64,000 bases of DNA. It comes from Bryoerythrophyllum caledonicum (Eukaryota; Streptophyta; Bryopsida; Pottiales; Pottiaceae). This document shows, piece after piece, positions 59,974 to 64,000 of the stretch (positions within the stretch are counted from its first letter, which is position 1; each line of letters starts with the position of its first letter). The stretch spans positions 19,675,397 to 19,739,396 of the forward strand of contig OZ020519.1 of the NCBI GenBank assembly GCA_963971425.1, written 5' to 3'. A program made the position numbers and the translations under genes. The notes beneath the pieces were generated by a model. That model saw only the letters and a program-made list of their open reading frames with translations, was not told the DNA's origin and searched no databases.

Positions 59974-61211
59974 CTAGTACTTCTTTCGTCGACGACCTCT
60001 AACTGACCTGGTAGTATACACAAACTCCTCCATTTTCTTGGCTTTGGTTGCAGCGGCATTGCGCAAGGACTTCCTTACAGGTTTGGCTCCTTTCACAGGA
60101 CCACTGCCGATCTTGCTTTGCTCTAGGTCAAACCACTCCGTGCCATTGTCATACTTTGCCTGCATTGGTTGTCATAAGTAAAGTTCGTGCTTAGACTGCA
60201 TACACTGGTTCGAATATAGTGTGTGAGGATGTTTGTAGGTGTGTTGAAGTACCTTTCTCCCACGCCTGCCCACTAGTGCTTCACCCGCTCCCAAATCCTT
60301 CCTTGCACCTTGACTGCTGTACATGACAGAGAACTGACTCAGCTGCCTGGAAATCGATCTCTACGTTTCTTATTTCATGATCTCTAGTTCTGTATACATG
60401 AGAATGGAAAGGAGACCTTAGTTTTTCGAGCGGTGCTCGAGCTTTGAGCCTCATGCGTGAGGTGCCCATGCATTCAACCGCCAGGCTTGGCAACCCTGCT
60501 GGAGCCTTCCGTTTGCGACCCAGCTCGAAGAACAGCATCTTCTGAGAGGAGCGTGGAGGCACTTCTCCTTCTTTGGTGCTGTCCACCTTGAGGTCGACAA
60601 CGTCCTCAGGCTCGGGGAGCATGGATTGAGAAGCAGTGTCCCCCTCGTCGTCCTCCACCTGTAAGCCCACTTCACCCTCTGGAGCTTGTGATGGAGAGAA
60701 TTGAGATGGCGACTCCTCCTGTGCTCTAAAATTTCGGGCGCTTACTTTGTGCAGCCGAGGTTGTTTGAATGCTCTGGAACCATGCGATGACTTTTCCTTC
60801 TCTGGTCCCTTGGGTGGGGACAGCTGCTGGGACGTTGAGGGAGTGGGAGTCGTTTGCGTCTCCTTGCCTCTCTTCTGGTCAGACTCCTCCTCGTCCTCGT
60901 CTTTCAGGCTTGACAACTGCGGCAAAGAGAGGTTGTAATAGCAACACTTGCAAATATACATGACAATGGTGTGCTATCAGGAAGTCAGGATGTACCTCAA
61001 CGTCCGCTGCGCCTACGCTGAATAGGCCCCCTTGGTACAGTGGAACGCTGCTAGAAGCCTCTGTGGACGCCTGGCTGTTGGGATCCGGGGAGCTGCATGC
61101 CTCTGCGAAGGATCATAGTTTGGTGAGTGTTCTGTCAGCCAATTGTTTTGTTACCAGGTCTTTGCAGAGTAACGTACCACGCGCTGGTGGATCATTGCTG
61201 CCAGTTTCCAT
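59974..61211 (-). CDS. unknown basic, probably nuclear protein with a C-terminal YDNGTEW segment
   Basis: Five exons on the minus strand: 61,178-61,211; 60,996-61,102; 60,417-60,916; 60,253-60,316; 59,974-60,159, all with GT-AG borders and consistent phases, giving 296 residues. Start is METGSNDPPAR. The middle is acidic and serine/proline rich (SLKDEDEEESDQKRGKE). The C-terminal part has LVGRRGRK followed by AKYDNGTEWFDLEQSK, resembling the end of a Tudor-like barrel, then a very basic tail (SVRGRRRKKY). I do not recognise the family; a chromatin or nucleic-acid role is inference from composition. It converges on cytochrome c6A (151 bp between stops) and diverges from the hydrolase gene. Skipping the 60,317-60,416 intron would meet a stop, which supports it being spliced. 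Confidence 0.7.
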
Positions 61212-62169
61212 GTGCCCAGACGTAAATTTACTCCAGGTTTGGCCCATATTACGTCCCTGAGAGTCTCTGAGAGCTCAATCGTTCAAATTAGCTTCTGTCT
61301 ACAGGCTCATGGGCACATGGTGTCCATACTTTACAAAGCCCTCAGCAGCGCAGTTTTGCGTGTTTCTATCCTGTTTCTGATGTGGCCTCTCATCTCGCCC
61401 TATTATGGTGTGCTCCATTTGTGTCAGGGCAGTTCTTACGGTTTGGTGCGTTTGTGCAGGTAACCGTCCCCGTGCGGCATTTCAAATCAAGGCTGTGTAG
61501 ATTACAGAGCCCGTTCCTTCGCGCTTGTGATCTTGAGCATCTCCGAATTCTTTCCGTGCCTGCACGTTGACAGATACGCAACGTGGATTAAGATTTGTCA
61601 CTGTCTCTTTGGAGGGATAGGTTTTCCAATCTCCTGTGCTCCTCCGACCCCTGCAAACGGCCGGACGCTCTTCACCAAAGAATTCTCACACTTCGACACT
61701 CAGAGCATTCTGCATCAGGAATCGATGCGAGGGTTTCGTCGCCATATCCGTCCATGGCGCCATTCATGCGAGGAGTCCTTCGGTTTCCCCACCAGTCCCT
61801 TCGACCTATGCACTACTGTTTGGCCGGGTTCTCAGAATAACCGCCATGCTCACCCAACCGAAGTTCCAACGTTACAATCCGCCGTGATCCAGGTTACGAA
61901 AAGAGCACACCTGGAAGGAGCCCATGTGGCGGAGCAGGACGTTCTGCATCAGGTTCTGGCGCCTCTTGGTTGGGCCTTCACCAGTTCCAAACCACAAGGA
62001 ATCATTTCCAGTGTCATCGTCACAGTTCGCAGTTTCTCTGTTGATATGTGTGTCGTCAAGCCTTCAATCATTTGCATGTTGCATCATCTCTGATGATGCA
62101 CTAAAGGAATTGATCCTTGCACGGAATAGAGATTGTTTTGGATCCATGAGGCTTTAGCGGCAATTCAAG
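61212..62169. promoter_or_regulatory. shared divergent promoter region
   Basis: About 960 bp separate the start codons of the minus-strand gene (61,211) and the hydrolase (62,170). It must hold both promoters and leaders. A 188-residue frame at 61,527-62,093 is present but shows no domain and is not called a gene. Confidence 0.45.
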
Positions 62170-64000
62170 ATGGCCGTGGAGTTTGTTGCCGCGGATGAAA
62201 CCGCAGAGGAGGAGATGGGGAGGGCGAGAGTTCCTGCATCGAGTATTTCAGTCAAGGACACCGCCGGGCCGGAAACGGCGAGCGCAAGTGGTGAGAGTGG
62301 CTTCCTCCAGTCTGGAATTTTCGCATTTCATGGATCAAGGGCTGTGCATATTCTTACCTGGAAGTATATGCATTCCATTTGCTTTCCAGAGATGATGTAC
62401 GAGAGGAAACGCAAATATCCAGCTCTTCGAACTGGGAGCAATGTGTTAGCAGCGAAGTCACATGGTGAGAAGGACACAGCATGGTCTTGATCCTTGAGCT
62501 GCTAGGGTTTCCCCTTTCTAATGTGTTGATTACGTGGAGCTGGCAATACAGATCTTAGGCCAGGCCTGTACCAACTTCTAGTCTCGGAGGAGGTTTCAGA
62601 TGCTCACCAGCCTGTTCGTCTCTCGCCCTGTGGACTTACAGACGCCACTGTGCCGTCTTATCAATCCGAGGTCTGTAAGGATGCAGAAGATTATGTAATG
62701 GTGTGTATCATTGTTTTTGCCCCACCCTTTCTCTCTCGATGTTCTGTCTTCAGTTAAGATGAGTAATTATTGCTCTGCTCCTATGAATGCTTTCTGGTGA
62801 AGATGATAAACAGGTTTCAGCGGACATATCAGCAGGATGTTATGCGCCAGGAAATGAGACGTGGCATTTTTCTCAGTTCCCAGACATCAACGAGGTGTCG
62901 CAACGATTTGCAGAATCAGCATCAAATTTACGACGCCGTCTTGCCAGTTTAGTAGGTATGTTGACATTTTTCCGACTTCTGAATAATGTTACATTTGTAG
63001 AGGTTTGCAATATCTGATAACAGGTCTGTCTGGGTTTCAGAGGATAATGTGACCCGTGATATTCGACGAAACCTGTTGGACCAAATTGCTGGCACTTCTG
63101 TAGATGGCGATACCAACATCCCTGAGAGGATACGCGTGAATTCGTCAGCTTCAACATCCGCAGAAGCTCATATGAGGTTGCTAGAAAGTGCGTATCTAAG
63201 TAACCTATCGGTTGAGCGAGCCGCTGCGCTGTTCTCTTCTACCAGTGCCGCCATGGTGGAAATGGGCCAACGTTTTTTAAGTGTACCGCCAACAGTCTGG
63301 AACGGGTGAGTCCTTGCACTTGCAACCCTAAAACCTCCCCTGTTTAGGTCTTCGATTAGGTCTCCAATAGTTTCTCCTAAGCAGAGTCAGGAAAATCATG
63401 CAGTGGTGCCACTTTCGTTCCACAACATTGCAATTCTGAACGCAAGTCTTTTTTATGTAACTTTCCAGATTTGTGACCCGAGTTCAGACGACATTGCGGG
63501 GCTCGTCCGAGGACATAGGGTGGCTTGTAAATTCTCCTGAGTATCCTGCTGCTGAGGACGGTACCGAAGATTTTTTAAGAGCATTGGAGCAGATTGGGTG
63601 GGTGTCAGCTCTCAACTATAGAAACATACCATGTGTGATGTGCTGTGAGCTTGAAACACTTAGCCTCTGCTAGTGTTGTTGATGATCATCATGTGGTGGC
63701 TCGTGGCAGGCGTGGCATTCATATCCTTCCGGAAACCCTGACCTACCTTCTTGTTCCAGGTATGATTCCTCCTCTGGACGTATTTCGAACCTCTTTCATA
63801 AGATTGCTAGTCTGAACGAGAACCTTATGATGATGGTTTCTGCAGGTCTGTTCAGCAACTATGGCCCGTTGTACTTCTCCGACACGAAGAAGCATTTCGC
63901 CAAGCTGGGATTGCCATGCTACGTGGCCAAAATCCACAGCGAGGTCAACTGATTCTTGTCTTGCTCTTTTTTTTCCCGAAAGTCTCATGGCTAAATCATG
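62170..64000 (+). CDS. plant alpha/beta-hydrolase family protein, 5' part
   Basis: Eight exons lie in the window: 62,170-62,290; 62,390-62,464; 62,552-62,674; 62,803-62,955; 63,041-63,305; 63,469-63,597; 63,710-63,759; 63,846-63,943, 338 residues, then an intron that runs off the end. The strongest match is the block GFVTRVQTTLRGSSEDIGWL, then GRGIHILPETLTYLLVPG, then GLFSNYGPLYFSDTKKHFAK and CYVAKIHSE, typical of uncharacterised plant alpha/beta-hydrolase proteins. In that family the nucleophile elbow (GHSKGG) follows soon after, beyond this window. The N-terminal ~150 residues are poorly conserved. The exon 3-4 junction is uncertain: donors at 62,675 or 62,701 and acceptors at 62,802 or 62,813 are possible. 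Substrate unknown. Confidence 0.82.

Noticed and set aside
61527..62093. 188-residue open frame between divergent genes
   Set aside because: No recognisable motif, several overlapping frames of similar length, and it lies in the shared promoter.

Overview
This is a nuclear segment of a streptophyte, meaning a green plant or charophyte-grade alga. The evidence is a UDP-glucuronate 4-epimerase, a xyloglucan-type GT34 xylosyltransferase, a thylakoid-lumen cytochrome c6A, and a plant-type alpha/beta-hydrolase, all with GT-AG introns. The genes sit as islands in low-GC, repeat-dominated DNA. The repeat types (a Ty3/gypsy element carrying a DNA methyltransferase and a PHD finger, and a LINE with two endonuclease domains) recall charophytes and green algae more than seed plants, but the species cannot be fixed from the sequence.

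Layout. 1-12,050: a degenerate Ty3/gypsy retrotransposon on the minus strand. Its order is gag, CCHC knuckle, protease, C5-cytosine methyltransferase, RT, RNase H, integrase, PHD-like finger. It is interrupted by a 2.7-kb insertion that contains a TTAA-flanked element, which in turn contains a 5'-truncated LINE tail. 12,050-25,550: gene-poor DNA with nested TIR elements, a ~108-bp minisatellite, a 3.4-kb segment bounded by a 19-bp inverted repeat, and two adjacent PIF/Harbinger-like MITEs. 25,550-36,290: a nearly full-length but frameshifted LINE on the plus strand. It has tandem 5' monomers, ORF1, a 2A-type ribosome-skipping motif, an APE endonuclease, RT, RNase H, a CCHC knuckle plus restriction-like endonuclease (RLE), and a 3' hairpin. 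36,290-39,050: flanking repeats. 39,050-43,000: the epimerase gene with a long leader. 43,000-54,100: a second field of MITEs, including inverted copies of one element family and several TTAA-flanked elements. 54,100-64,000: a gene island holding the GT34 xylosyltransferase (+), cytochrome c6A (+, six exons), an unknown basic nuclear-type protein (-, five exons) and, divergent from it, an alpha/beta-hydrolase (+, eight exons, running off the end).

The cellular genes are not an operon. Two of them serve Golgi cell-wall polysaccharide synthesis: UDP-galacturonate supply for pectin, and xylosylation of xyloglucan. One is a lumenal redox protein. The most unusual content is in the two retrotransposons. 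One has captured a chromatin-modifying enzyme and a histone-reader-like finger. The other combines dual endonucleases with a 2A motif. Both are decayed here, so the intact forms must be sought elsewhere in the genome.
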